From: Clostridia bacterium
GTDB lineage: Bacteria > Bacillota > Clostridia > Oscillospirales > Acutalibacteraceae
Assembly (NCBI GenBank): GCA_022767925.1
Contig: JALENG010000010.1
Span: 1 to 35,368 of the forward strand
Reading direction: 5' to 3'
Length of the DNA: 35,368 nucleotides
Positions within the stretch are counted from its first letter, which is position 1, and every line of letters begins with the position of its first letter. The notes beneath the pieces were generated by a model that was given only the letters and a program-made list of their open reading frames with translations, was not told the DNA's origin and did not search any database. A program made the translations under genes and the position numbers. Below are positions 15,232 through 23,927 of the stretch, piece by piece.

Positions 15232-15505
15232 GCTGATGCACGGAAAGCAGTCCCGGGTCAGGCTGGATCCGGACTGCCCCCTGTTCCAAAACTGCCCCGA
15301 AACGGCGCCGGTCGCCCGGTACCATTCCCTGATCGCGAAAGCCGATACCCTGCCCGACTGCCTGCGGGTGACTGCCGTCACGGAAAAGGGCGAGGTGATG
15401 GCTGTGCAGCATACCCAGTACCCGATTTACGGCATGCAGTTCCATCCCGAGTCCATTATGACCCCGGATGGGAAGACCATGCTGATGAACTTTATTACGA
15501 TCTGA
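15221..15505 (+). pseudogene. trpG: trpG remnant: C-terminal fragment of anthranilate synthase component II
   Basis: From about 15221 the +1-shifted frame reads ADELMHGKQS and continues through VARYHSL to YGMQFHPESIMTPDGKTML. This is the second half of a TrpG glutamine amidotransferase. The His and Glu of the catalytic triad (in HPES) remain, but the nucleophile region containing GxCLGHQ is gone. About 90 of the usual 190 residues are left. The frame has an internal ATG at 15236 but no ribosome site. Its stop at 15503-15505 lies 22 nt before trpD, the normal trpG-trpD arrangement, so the deletion removed the interior of the trpE-trpG pair only. Confidence 0.92.
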
Positions 15506-15527
15506 GAAACAGAGAGGAGAAAAAACC

Positions 15528-16553
15528 GTGATTAAAGAAGCGATTGTCAAAATTGTGAATAAGCAGGACCTCACCTATGAGGAGGCCTACAGCGTGATGA
15601 ACGAGATAATGAGTGGAGAGACCACCCCCACCCAGAACGCGGCGTTTCTCGCGGCGCTCTCCACCAAGAGCACCAAGGCCGAGACGATTGTGGAAATCGC
15701 CGGCTGTGCCGCCGCCATGCGGGACCACGCGGTAAAGGTCGATGCCGGGAACGATCTGATGGAGATTGTGGGTACCGGCGGCGACGGGGCGCACAGCTTC
15801 AATATTTCCACCACCTCGGCGCTAATTACGGCGGCGGGCGGCGTGAAGGTGGCCAAGCACGGAAACCGGGCGGCCTCCTCCCAGTGCGGAACCGCGGATT
15901 GTTTGGAGGCGCTGGGCGTCAATATCCAGCAGAGCCCCCAGCGCTGCAAAGAGCTACTCGAGGAAGTGGGCATGTGCTTCTTCTTTGCGCAGAAGTACCA
16001 CACCTCGATGAAATATGTGGGCGCCATCCGCAAAGAGCTGGGGTTCCGCACGGTGTTCAATATCCTGGGGCCCCTTACCAATCCCGGAAGCCCCACCCGG
16101 CAGCTGCTGGGCGTTTATGATGAGTATCTGGTGCAGCCGCTGACGCAGGTGCTGATCAGCCTGGGCGTGCAGCGGGGCATGGTTGTGTACGGACAGGACA
16201 AGCTGGACGAGATCTCTCTGAGCGCTCCGACGACGGTGTGTGAATTTAGGGACGGCTGGTATAAAACCTACACCATTTCCCCCGAGGATTTCGGCTTGCA
16301 GCGGTGTGCAAAGAGCGACCTCACCGGTGGAACACCGCAGGAAAACGCCCAGATTACCCGGGAAATTCTGAGCGGCGCCAAGGGCCCCCGGCGCGACGCG
16401 GTCCTGCTCAATGCCGGTGCGGCGCTTACCATCGGCGGAAAAGCGGAGAGCATGAAGGAGGGTGTGGCGCTGGCCGCCGAACTGATCGACTCCGGAAAGG
16501 CCATGCAGACGCTGCAGGCGCTGATCGAAGTGAGCAACCGTGCGGAGGCGTGA
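15528..16553 (+). CDS. trpD: Anthranilate phosphoribosyltransferase
   Basis: This enzyme transfers phosphoribose from PRPP to anthranilate, the second step of tryptophan synthesis. The 341-residue protein is full length. It carries [14 protein letters not shown] from residue 82, which binds PRPP, and KHGNRAASS at 110-118, plus the helical N-terminal domain. It starts with GTG at 15528 after AGAGAGGAG. The next gene begins 1 nt after the stop. With trpE and trpG broken upstream, its substrate anthranilate would have to come from outside the pathway encoded here. Confidence 0.96.
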   Translation: MIKEAIVKIVNKQDLTYEEAYSVMNEIMSGETTPTQNAAFLAALSTKSTKAETIVEIAGCAAAMRDHAVKVDAGNDLMEIVGTGGDGAHSFNISTTSALITAAGGVKVAKHGNRAASSQCGTADCLEALGVNIQQSPQRCKELLEEVGMCFFFAQKYHTSMKYVGAIRKELGFRTVFNILGPLTNPGSPTRQLLGVYDEYLVQPLTQVLISLGVQRGMVVYGQDKLDEISLSAPTTVCEFRDGWYKTYTISPEDFGLQRCAKSDLTGGTPQENAQITREILSGAKGPRRDAVLLNAGAALTIGGKAESMKEGVALAAELIDSGKAMQTLQALIEVSNRAEA

Positions 16554-16554
16554 G

Positions 16555-17337
16555 ATGAACATACTCGAGCAGCTTGCCGCCAGCGCCATGGCGCGCACCC
16601 GGCGGGAGATGGAGATATGTCCGCCCGCCGTTGTCAAAGAGCAGGCCCTTGCCCTTGAAAAGGGGGACTTTGCCTTTGAAACCGCGCTGAGAAAGCCCGA
16701 ACTCTCCTTTATCTGCGAGTGCAAAAAGGCCTCTCCCTCCAAGGGGCTGATCGCCCCGGAGTTTCCGTACCGTCAGATCGCCCGGGAGTACGAGGCGGCC
16801 GGGGCCGACTGCATCTCCGTGCTGACCGAGCCGGAGTGGTTTCTCGGCAGCGACCGGTACCTGCAGGAAATCGCCCGGGAGGTCTCCCTCCCCTGCCTGC
16901 GCAAGGATTTTACGGTAGATGCCTACATGATCTACCGGGCCAAACTGTTGGGGGCCTCGGCGATCCTGCTCATCTGCGCCATTCTCCGTGAGGAACAGAT
17001 CCGGGATTCTCTGAAAATCTGCGATCGGCTGGGCCTGTCCGCACTGGTGGAAGCCCACGACGAAGAAGAGGTGCGCATGGCGCTGAGGGCCGGGGCCCGG
17101 ATCATCGGGGTGAACAACCGCAACCTGAAGGATTTCACCGTGGATCCCGAGAACAGCCGCCGCCTGCGCGAGCTGATTCCGCCCGGGGTGCTGTTCGTAT
17201 CCGAGAGCGGCGTAAAAACCCCCGGGGACGTGAAAAACCTGCGGCAGATGGGGGCGGATGCCGTCCTGATCGGGGAGACCCTGATGCGCGCCGCGGATAA
17301 AAAGGCCGAGCTTGGCAGACTGCGGGGGCTTTTATGA
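16555..17337 (+). CDS. trpC: Indole-3-glycerol phosphate synthase
   Basis: This 260-residue TIM-barrel enzyme makes indole-3-glycerol phosphate from CdRP. It has CECKKASPSKG at 54-64 containing the active-site Glu/Lys region, LRKDFTVD with the catalytic Lys, GVNNRNLKDF, and SESGVKTPGDV near the end. The start at 16555 is chosen because it gives the usual N-terminus and follows the trpD stop directly. The stop overlaps trpF in an ATGA arrangement. It is complete, and it is monofunctional rather than fused to trpF as in enteric bacteria. Confidence 0.96.
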   Translation: MNILEQLAASAMARTRREMEICPPAVVKEQALALEKGDFAFETALRKPELSFICECKKASPSKGLIAPEFPYRQIAREYEAAGADCISVLTEPEWFLGSDRYLQEIAREVSLPCLRKDFTVDAYMIYRAKLLGASAILLICAILREEQIRDSLKICDRLGLSALVEAHDEEEVRMALRAGARIIGVNNRNLKDFTVDPENSRRLRELIPPGVLFVSESGVKTPGDVKNLRQMGADAVLIGETLMRAADKKAELGRLRGLL

Positions 17338-17960
17338 CGAAAATAAAGCTCTGCGGATTGACAAGGCCGCAGGATATGGATGTGGCAAACGAACTGCACC
17401 CCGATTATATCGGTTTTGTGTTTGCCCAAAAGAGCCGCCGGTATGTCCCGCCCGCCGTGGCTGCGGAGCTGCGCGCCCGGCTGGATCCCGGGATCCGGGT
17501 GGTGGGCGTATTTGTCCGGGAAGCGCCGCAGACCATCGCCGGGCTGCTGCGGAACGGGGTGATTGACATCGCTCAGCTGCACGGCGGGGAGGGGGAAGCG
17601 TATATCCACACGCTCCGGGCCCTGACCGATGGGCCGCTGATCCAGGCCTTCCGGATGGATTCCCCGGCCGACGGGATCGCCGCCGAACACAGCCCGGCGG
17701 ATTTTGTCCTGCTGGATTCCGGGCAGGGCGGAACGGGAACGGTGTTTGACTGGACCCTGCTGCAAAAGGTGCGCCGCCCCTATTTTCTGGCGGGCGGGCT
17801 GAACCCCGGCAACGCGGCCCGGGCCGTTCGCTGCCTGCACCCCTATGCGGTGGATGTCAGCTCGGGGATCGAGACCGGCGGGGAAAAGGACCCCGAAAAA
17901 ATGAGGAGCTTTGTTCATGCTGTGCGCAGTGTGACCGAGACAGGAAAGGAAGAAGAATGA
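17334..17960 (+). CDS. trpF: Phosphoribosylanthranilate isomerase
   Basis: This 208-residue TIM-barrel enzyme isomerises PRA to CdRP. It shows [10 protein letters not shown] at the N-terminus with general base Cys7, the general acid Asp128 in [11 protein letters not shown], and the phosphate-binding [14 protein letters not shown] near the C-terminus. It overlaps both neighbours by 4 nt (ATGA), so it is translationally coupled to trpC and trpB. No defects are seen. Confidence 0.95.
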   Translation: MTKIKLCGLTRPQDMDVANELHPDYIGFVFAQKSRRYVPPAVAAELRARLDPGIRVVGVFVREAPQTIAGLLRNGVIDIAQLHGGEGEAYIHTLRALTDGPLIQAFRMDSPADGIAAEHSPADFVLLDSGQGGTGTVFDWTLLQKVRRPYFLAGGLNPGNAARAVRCLHPYAVDVSSGIETGGEKDPEKMRSFVHAVRSVTETGKEEE

Positions 17961-19150
17961 TGACAAATCCAAAGGGCCGTTTCGGCGTCCACGGGGGGCA
18001 GTACATCCCCGAAACGCTGATGAATGCGGTGATCGAACTGGAAGAAGCGTACGAGCATTTTAAAAACGATCCGGAATTTAACCGGGAACTGCAGCAGCTT
18101 CTGAATGAATATGCAGGCCGTCCCTCGCGGCTTTACTATGCCGAAAAGATGACCCGGGATCTGGGCGGGGCGAAGATTTACTTAAAGCGCGAGGATCTGA
18201 ACCACACCGGTGCCCATAAAATCAACAATGTGCTGGGACAGGCCCTGCTGGCGAAGAAAATGGGGAAAACCCGCCTGATCGCCGAAACGGGCGCCGGGCA
18301 GCACGGCGTCGCCACGGCCACGGCGGCCGCCCTGATGGGGATGGAGTGCGTGGTGTTTATGGGTGAGGAGGACACCATCCGCCAGGCCCTGAACGTATAC
18401 CGGATGCGCCTGCTGGGCGCGGAGGTGCGGCCCGTGAAGACGGGTACCGCCACGCTGAAGGATGCCGTTTCCGAGGCCATGCGCGAGTGGACCAGCCGGA
18501 TTGCCGATACCCACTACTGCCTGGGCTCGTGCATGGGCCCGCATCCCTTCCCGACCATCGTGCGGGATTTCCAGTCGGTCATTTCCAGGGAAATCAAAGA
18601 ACAGATCCTGGAAAAGGAGGGAAAGCTGCCGGATGTGGTGATGGCCTGTGTGGGCGGCGGCTCGAACGCCATCGGTACTTTTTATCATTTCATCGGGGAC
18701 GAGGGGGTCCGGCTGATCGGCTGTGAGGCCGCGGGCCGGGGTATCGATACCTTCGAGACGGCTGCCACCATGAACACGGGGAAAATCGGCATTTTCCACG
18801 GGATGAAGTCCTACTTCTGCCAGGATGAGTACGGCCAGATTGCGCCGGTTTACTCCATCTCCGCCGGGCTTGATTATCCGGGCGTCGGGCCGGAGCACGC
18901 CCATCTGCACGATATTGGCCGCGCGGAGTACGTGCCGGTGACCGATGACGAAGCGGTGAACGCCTTTGAATACCTGTCAAAGACCGAGGGGATTATCCCC
19001 GCGATTGAATCCGCCCATGCGGTGGCCCACGCCATGAAGATCGCGCCCACGATGGAAAAGGACCAGATTGTTGTGATTACACTGTCCGGCCGGGGCGACA
19101 AGGACTGCGCCGCGATTGCCCGTTACAGAGGGGAGGATATCCATGAGTAA
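17957..19150 (+). CDS. trpB: Tryptophan synthase beta chain
   Basis: This 397-residue PLP enzyme condenses indole with serine to give tryptophan. The PLP Lys88 lies in [11 protein letters not shown], the phosphate-binding GGGSN is at 233-237, and [16 protein letters not shown] at the N-terminus is typical of TrpB1, the form that pairs with TrpA. The ATG at 17957 overlaps the trpF stop, with a second ATG one codon later, and follows GGAAAGGAAG. The gene ends 8 nt inside trpA. Given the trpEG deletion, use of external indole by this enzyme is a plausible reason for retention. Confidence 0.97.
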   Translation: MMTNPKGRFGVHGGQYIPETLMNAVIELEEAYEHFKNDPEFNRELQQLLNEYAGRPSRLYYAEKMTRDLGGAKIYLKREDLNHTGAHKINNVLGQALLAKKMGKTRLIAETGAGQHGVATATAAALMGMECVVFMGEEDTIRQALNVYRMRLLGAEVRPVKTGTATLKDAVSEAMREWTSRIADTHYCLGSCMGPHPFPTIVRDFQSVISREIKEQILEKEGKLPDVVMACVGGGSNAIGTFYHFIGDEGVRLIGCEAAGRGIDTFETAATMNTGKIGIFHGMKSYFCQDEYGQIAPVYSISAGLDYPGVGPEHAHLHDIGRAEYVPVTDDEAVNAFEYLSKTEGIIPAIESAHAVAHAMKIAPTMEKDQIVVITLSGRGDKDCAAIARYRGEDIHE

Positions 19151-19922
19151 GATTGCATCCGCCTTTGAAAAAGGAAAGGCGTTTATCGCGTTTATCACCT
19201 GCGGTGACCCCGATCTGGAGACAACGGCCGCCGTGGTCCGCGCCGCCGTGGAAAACGGGGCCGACCTGATCGAGCTGGGCATCCCGTTCTCCGATCCCAC
19301 GGCCGAGGGCCCGGTGATTCAGGGGGCCAACCTGCGTGCCCTGAACGGCGGCGTGACCACCGACCGGATTTTCGATCTGGTCCGTGAGCTGCGCCGGGAT
19401 GTGACGGTGCCCATGGTGTTTATGACCTATGCAAACGTGGTCTTTTCCTATGGGGCCGACCGGTTCCTCTCCACCTGCCGGGCCGTCGGAATCGACGGGC
19501 TGATCCTGCCGGACCTTCCCTATGAGGAAAAAGAGGAATTTCTGCCCGACTGCCGCCGGTACGGCGTGGATCTCATTTCGCTGATCGCGCCCACCTCGGA
19601 AAACCGCATCGCCATGATCGCGAGAGAAGCCGAGGGCTTTCTGTATGTCGTATCCAGCCTCGGCGTGACCGGCACGCGCAGCGAGATCAAAACGGATCTT
19701 GCGTCCATTGTCGAAGTGATCCGGCAGAATACCCGGATTCCCTGCGCCATCGGCTTTGGAATTTCCACCCCGGAGCAGGCCAAAGCGATGGCCGGCCTTT
19801 CCGACGGCGCGATTGTGGGATCGGCGATTGTCAAGCTGATCGAGAAATACGGGAAAGATGCCGCCGCGCCGGTGGGCGAGTATGTCCGCCGGATGAAGGA
19901 GGCCATCCGGTCCGCGGAATGA
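19143..19922 (+). CDS. trpA: Tryptophan synthase alpha chain
   Basis: This 259-residue TIM-barrel subunit cleaves indole-3-glycerol phosphate and channels indole to TrpB. Catalytic Glu44 is in [10 protein letters not shown]. The position equivalent to E. coli Asp60 is Glu55 in TAEGPVIQ, a conservative change that I believe occurs in other Firmicutes. [10 protein letters not shown] and GSAIVKLIE form the phosphate site. The ATG at 19143 follows AGAGGGGAG and overlaps trpB by 8 nt. A strong terminator follows, making this the last gene of the operon. Confidence 0.96.
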   Translation: MSKIASAFEKGKAFIAFITCGDPDLETTAAVVRAAVENGADLIELGIPFSDPTAEGPVIQGANLRALNGGVTTDRIFDLVRELRRDVTVPMVFMTYANVVFSYGADRFLSTCRAVGIDGLILPDLPYEEKEEFLPDCRRYGVDLISLIAPTSENRIAMIAREAEGFLYVVSSLGVTGTRSEIKTDLASIVEVIRQNTRIPCAIGFGISTPEQAKAMAGLSDGAIVGSAIVKLIEKYGKDAAAPVGEYVRRMKEAIRSAE

Positions 19923-19972
19923 CCGGGGCCGCCGTGGGAACCGGCGATAAAAAGAACCGAAAGCAAAACGGG

Positions 19973-20003
19973 AAGGGAGCGGCCGGCCGGCCGCTCCCTT
20001 TTT
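19973..20003 (+). terminator. Terminator of the trp operon
   Basis: A perfect 12 bp GC-rich stem (19973-19984 with 19989-20000) with a GGCC loop is followed by TTTTT (two of the T residues lie in the stem). It lies 50 nt after the trpA stop. Confidence 0.9.
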
Positions 20004-20087
20004 GTCCCATGGGAACGTAGCAGCCGCCTTGCAGGGGGCAGAAATATGCAGAGGCTGTATGTTTTTTCATAAAATGAATAAGAATGC

Positions 20088-20116
20088 TTTATTTACCGGG
20101 AAAAGAGTGCTATACT
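20088..20116 (+). promoter_or_regulatory. Promoter of the M16/lgt/folD/dxs/recN cluster
   Basis: TTTATT (20088-20093), a 17 nt spacer and TATACT (20111-20116). This is the only convincing promoter that I find between the trp terminator and the tyrS promoter at 30520. Confidence 0.65.
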
Positions 20117-20268
20117 GTACTAAATAGGGAATGGAAGGAACAGGCGGCCGAAAAAAGAATTCTTTTTGCTCCCTTTTCCGCCGGTTGTTCACACAGCCAT
20201 CGCATTTCTGCGGTAAAATCCCAGCGATTGGGCTTCTGCTGCGGGCACAGCCAAAAAGGAGGAATTCT
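20117..20268 (+). other. Untranslated leader of the M16 peptidase gene
   Basis: About 150 nt separate the promoter from the ATG at 20269. The frame is open back to an ATG at 20131, but that start has a poor ribosome site and would add a sequence unlike the family. The stretch contains an AT-rich palindrome around AAAAGAATTCTTTT (near 20151) flanked by GGCGG and CCGCC, so it may fold. I see no known riboswitch. Confidence 0.4.
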
Positions 20269-21558
20269 ATGCCAAACACATTGTACTGCGGTTCTGTGGG
20301 CAGTACACCGTTTCGGGGCATTTTTGATAAACGGTTTAAAACTCTGCGCACCACGGCCTACTTTTTCCTGCCGATGGAAAAGGGGAAAACGGCGGCCCGG
20401 GCGCTGGTCCCGTGCATTTTGTGCCGGGCCACCCGGAAAATTCCCGATTATACCCAGATGGGCCGGTATTTAAGCGGGCTGTACGGGGCTTCGCTTCAGG
20501 CCGACTGCGGAAAAATGGGGGATATGCAGCTGTTATCCGTCACCGTATCGGGGCTGGCGGACCGCTATGCGCTGGAGAAGGAAGCGATCAGTGAGAGCCT
20601 GCTGCAGCTGCTGGTGGATGTGATCCTCGACCCCCCGCTGGATGAACAGGGGAACTTTTTTGAGGAGAGCTTTTTGCAGGAGCGCCGCCAGATGATCGAA
20701 CAGTTGCAGGCTGAGTACAGCGATAAGCGCGTCTACTCCCTGCGCCGGCTGAACCAGATTATGTGCGGGGACGAGCCCTACGGCCTGCCGCGGCTGGGCA
20801 CCCGGGAGGAGCTGGAGAGCCTTACGGCCCGGGAGGTCACCCAGGCGTGGCGGGATCTGCTGAAAAACGCCCATATGGAGATTTTCAGCGTGGGGGACGG
20901 GGATCCCGCGCAGATCGAGCGGGCGCTGCTGCCCCTTTCCCGGGAGCAGAACGGCACTGTGCTCATGGGCTCCACGGTGCTCCGGGCCCCCAGGGGGCCG
21001 GTGCGCCGGGTAGAGGAAACCGACCAGGTGGCGCAGGCCAAGATGGTGATGGGTTTTCGCACGGGAACCGTGCCTCAGGAGGAGAACGAAGCCTATGCGG
21101 CAAAGGTCATGTGCGCGCTGCTGGGCGGCTCGCCCCAATCGAAGCTCTTCTGCCATGTGCGGGAAGAGATGAGCCTGTGCTACTACTGCTCCAGCCGGTT
21201 CCAGAACCTGAAAGGGATTCTGACCATCGAGAGCGGCGTGCAGCCGGACAATATCGGCCGGGCGCAGGAGGCAATCCTGCAGCAGGTACAGGCGATTCAG
21301 AACGGGGAGTTCACCAAAGAGGAGCTGGACTGCGCCAAGCTGTCCATGCAGAATTCCTACCGCACGGTGGAGGATTACGCCGGCAGTCTGGAGAGCTGGT
21401 ATATGTCGCAGGTGCAGTATCCGTTCCGCCATACCCCGGAGGAAGCCAATCGGGCCTGCTGGGCGGTAACGGCCGAACAGGTCATCGAGGCGGCCCGGAG
21501 TCTGCGTCTGGATACGGTCTACTGCCTGATCGGAGGGGATGCGCATGAAGAAAACTGA
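20269..21558 (+). CDS. M16-family peptidase-like protein, non-catalytic partner (YmfF-like)
   Basis: This 429-residue protein is related to the M16 (pitrilysin/MPP) zinc peptidases. It has the two-lobed M16 layout, with the C-terminal lobe visible from about 245 and recognisable in the AKMVMGFRTGTVPQEENEAY stretch. The zinc-binding HxxEH motif is absent from the N-terminal lobe, so it is probably the inactive half of a heterodimer. The gene order matches the B. subtilis ymfF-ymfH pair. The start at 20269 follows AAAAAGGAGG. The next gene overlaps its end by 14 nt, so equal production of the two chains is likely. The substrate is unknown. Confidence 0.87.
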   Translation: MPNTLYCGSVGSTPFRGIFDKRFKTLRTTAYFFLPMEKGKTAARALVPCILCRATRKIPDYTQMGRYLSGLYGASLQADCGKMGDMQLLSVTVSGLADRYALEKEAISESLLQLLVDVILDPPLDEQGNFFEESFLQERRQMIEQLQAEYSDKRVYSLRRLNQIMCGDEPYGLPRLGTREELESLTAREVTQAWRDLLKNAHMEIFSVGDGDPAQIERALLPLSREQNGTVLMGSTVLRAPRGPVRRVEETDQVAQAKMVMGFRTGTVPQEENEAYAAKVMCALLGGSPQSKLFCHVREEMSLCYYCSSRFQNLKGILTIESGVQPDNIGRAQEAILQQVQAIQNGEFTKEELDCAKLSMQNSYRTVEDYAGSLESWYMSQVQYPFRHTPEEANRACWAVTAEQVIEAARSLRLDTVYCLIGGDAHEEN

Positions 21559-22849
21559 AATCCGCACGATCGAAAGCCGGGTAGCCGGGGATTCCTACTA
21601 TGAAATCCGGCACCGCTCCGGGCTGAAGATTCTGGTCTACCCGAAGGAGGGGTTCCGTTCAACCTATGCGGTATTCGGCACCCGGTACGGTTCCATTGAC
21701 CAGACCTTCCTGCGCTCGGATGAAACCGAGCCCCAGACGGTTCCGGCGGGCATTGCCCATTATCTGGAGCACAAGCTGTTTGAGAGCGAAGAGGGCGACG
21801 CCTTTGCCCGGTTTGCCAAAACCGGGGCCAGCGCCAACGCCTATACCTCCTTTGATTCCACCTGCTATCTGTTCTCCTGTACCGATCAGCTGAAGGAGAA
21901 TCTGGAAATCCTGCTGGACTTTGTGCAAAGCCCGTACTTTACCGAGCAGACCGTGCAGAAAGAGCAGGGGATTATCGGGCAGGAGATCCGGATGTACGAG
22001 GATGACCCCCAGTGGCGGGTGCTGTTCAACCTGCTGGGCGCCATGTATCGGTATCACCCGGTGAAAGAGGATATCGCCGGCAGCGTGGAGAGTATCGCCC
22101 GGATTACCCCGGAGATGCTGTACCGCTGCTATCACACCTTTTACAATCTGCACAACATGGTGCTGGCTGTTGCGGGGCGTGTGGATGTGGATACGGTTCT
22201 TGAGGTGTGCGACCGCTGCTGCCGGGAGAACGGGGAGGTATCGGTGCGGCGGATTTTCCGGGAGGAACCGGCCGGAGTGCAGTCCCACTATGTGGAGCAA
22301 AGCCTGCCGGTGGCCCTTCCGCTGTTCGAGCTGGGATTTAAAGAGGATATGAAGCCCTCGGCCCAGTCGGATATGAAGACCGAGGCCGCGATGGAGGTGC
22401 TGCTGGAGCTGCTCACCTCCGACGCTTCCCCTCTGTTCCGCCGTCTGCTGGATGAGGGGCTGATCAACGAATCCTCCTTTTCCGGCGAGCGCTTTGAGGG
22501 CAGCGGATTTGCCAGCGTGCTGTTCAGCGGCGAGTCAACGGATCCCCGGCGCACGGCGGCCGAGATTCTGGAGGAAGTGGAAAAGCTGCGCCGCGACGGA
22601 ATTGCCCCGGAGGATTTCCAGCGGGCGAAAAAGGCGGTGTATGGGCGCAATATCAGTGGCCTGAACAGTGCCGAGGGGATTGCCAACGGCCTGGTGGCCA
22701 TGGCGCTCAGCGGACGGGAATTGTTTGCCTATATGGACGAATTGTCCGCGCTGACACCGGAGGATGTCACACAGTGCCTGCAGCGCTGTATGAATAAAAA
22801 TCAGGAAGTGTTGTCTGTCATCTGGCCCATGGGGCCTTCACAGGCATAA
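21545..22849 (+). CDS. M16-family zinc peptidase, catalytic partner (YmfH-like)
   Basis: This 434-residue protein contains the inverted zinc motif HYLEH at residues 72-76 within GIAHYLEHKLFES. The downstream Glu ligand is expected in the EQGIIGQEIRMYEDDP region. The C-terminal M16 lobe includes LLDEGLINESSFSGER. The ATG at 21545 is chosen over 21539 because CGGAGGGG then lies at a normal distance. It would pair with the preceding inactive chain to form a closed proteolytic chamber for short peptides. It is cytoplasmic, with no signal peptide visible. It is followed 25 nt later by lgt. Confidence 0.92.
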   Translation: MKKTEIRTIESRVAGDSYYEIRHRSGLKILVYPKEGFRSTYAVFGTRYGSIDQTFLRSDETEPQTVPAGIAHYLEHKLFESEEGDAFARFAKTGASANAYTSFDSTCYLFSCTDQLKENLEILLDFVQSPYFTEQTVQKEQGIIGQEIRMYEDDPQWRVLFNLLGAMYRYHPVKEDIAGSVESIARITPEMLYRCYHTFYNLHNMVLAVAGRVDVDTVLEVCDRCCRENGEVSVRRIFREEPAGVQSHYVEQSLPVALPLFELGFKEDMKPSAQSDMKTEAAMEVLLELLTSDASPLFRRLLDEGLINESSFSGERFEGSGFASVLFSGESTDPRRTAAEILEEVEKLRRDGIAPEDFQRAKKAVYGRNISGLNSAEGIANGLVAMALSGRELFAYMDELSALTPEDVTQCLQRCMNKNQEVLSVIWPMGPSQA

Positions 22850-22874
22850 AGCAAATCAAAGGAGGAAATTTTCA

Positions 22875-23894
22875 ATGTCGTATACCGTTCAGTTTCCCGG
22901 ATTGGGATTCAGTGTCAAGGTGAGTACGGATGCATTCACCATCGGCTCCCTCACGGTCAAATGGTACGGGATCATCATCGCCGCGGCTTTCCTGCTGGCC
23001 TTTGTCTATGCGTATAAAAGCTGCAAGAAGCTGCGCATTGACCGCGATTCTTTCATCGACGTGGTTCTGGTCGGCGTGATCTGCGGAATCATCGGGGCCC
23101 GTCTCTATTACGTACTGTTCTATCCGGGCGATAAATACTGGAACGACCCGCTGCAGATTTTCAACATCACCGAGGGCGGCCTTGGCTTTTACGGCGGTCT
23201 GATCGGCGGTGTTCTGGGTGGTCTGCTCATGGCGAAAATCCACAAAATGCCCGTGTGCCCCGTTCTGGATGCGGTAGCGCCGGCGTTCCTGCTGGCCCAG
23301 TCCATCGGCCGCTGGGGGAATTTTATCAACCAGGAAGCCTTCGGTACCAAGACGGATCTGCCCTGGCGGATGCTCAGCGTGAACACCCAGGAAGTGGTGG
23401 GCGGCGCCGCGCACCCCTGTTTCTTCTATGAATCCGTGTGGTGCCTGATCGGCTTTATCCTGCTGCATGTTCTCACCCGGAAGGCCCGCCGCTATGACGG
23501 TCAGATTGCCATCGGCTACCTGATCTGGTACGGCCTGGGCCGCTTTATGATCGAGGGGCTGCGCACCGACAGCCTGATGCTGCCGTTCCTCAATCTGCGG
23601 GTTTCGCAGGTGGTGGCGCTGGCTTCCGTATTGATCGGCGTGATTCTGCTGGTTCTGCTGCGGAACAATACCCATCTGACCGGCTGCGGCGCCAAAAAGA
23701 TCATGGAACTGAATAACATCGAGGATCTGATCCGCGAGGAGAAAATCCGGGAAGAGGAAGAACTGATGGCCGGTCCCAGCACGATTTTCGGCGATATGGA
23801 AGTGGATGTGGACGAGAGCGACGCGCTGGGTGATGAGCCGGAGACAAAAGAGGAAAACGCGGAAGAGAAGAAAGAGGAAGGCGAAGAGGAGTAA
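22875..23894 (+). CDS. lgt: Prolipoprotein diacylglyceryl transferase with an acidic C-terminal tail
   Basis: This membrane enzyme adds diacylglycerol from phosphatidylglycerol to the lipobox Cys of prolipoproteins. The core (residues 1 to about 265) has the family's membrane segments, the GGLGFYGGLIGG stretch from 101, IGRWGNFINQEAFG with essential Arg146, HPCFFYES at 180-187, and RFMIEGLRTDSL with Arg230. The protein is 339 residues, against a usual 250-290. The extra 75 or so residues form a hydrophilic, strongly Glu/Asp-rich tail. Strong AAAGGAGG lies before the ATG. The gene is in the same run as the M16 pair and folD. Confidence 0.95.
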   Translation: MSYTVQFPGLGFSVKVSTDAFTIGSLTVKWYGIIIAAAFLLAFVYAYKSCKKLRIDRDSFIDVVLVGVICGIIGARLYYVLFYPGDKYWNDPLQIFNITEGGLGFYGGLIGGVLGGLLMAKIHKMPVCPVLDAVAPAFLLAQSIGRWGNFINQEAFGTKTDLPWRMLSVNTQEVVGGAAHPCFFYESVWCLIGFILLHVLTRKARRYDGQIAIGYLIWYGLGRFMIEGLRTDSLMLPFLNLRVSQVVALASVLIGVILLVLLRNNTHLTGCGAKKIMELNNIEDLIREEKIREEEELMAGPSTIFGDMEVDVDESDALGDEPETKEENAEEKKEEGEEE

Positions 23895-23927
23895 TCCGGC
23901 CGGCCTTATGGAAAGGAGGATGGGAAA

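Noticed and set aside
15200-15240. A simple frameshift or sequencing error between the two trp fragments
   Set aside because: The missing content is far larger than an indel could explain. The upstream fragment is the beginning of TrpE and the downstream one is the end of TrpG.
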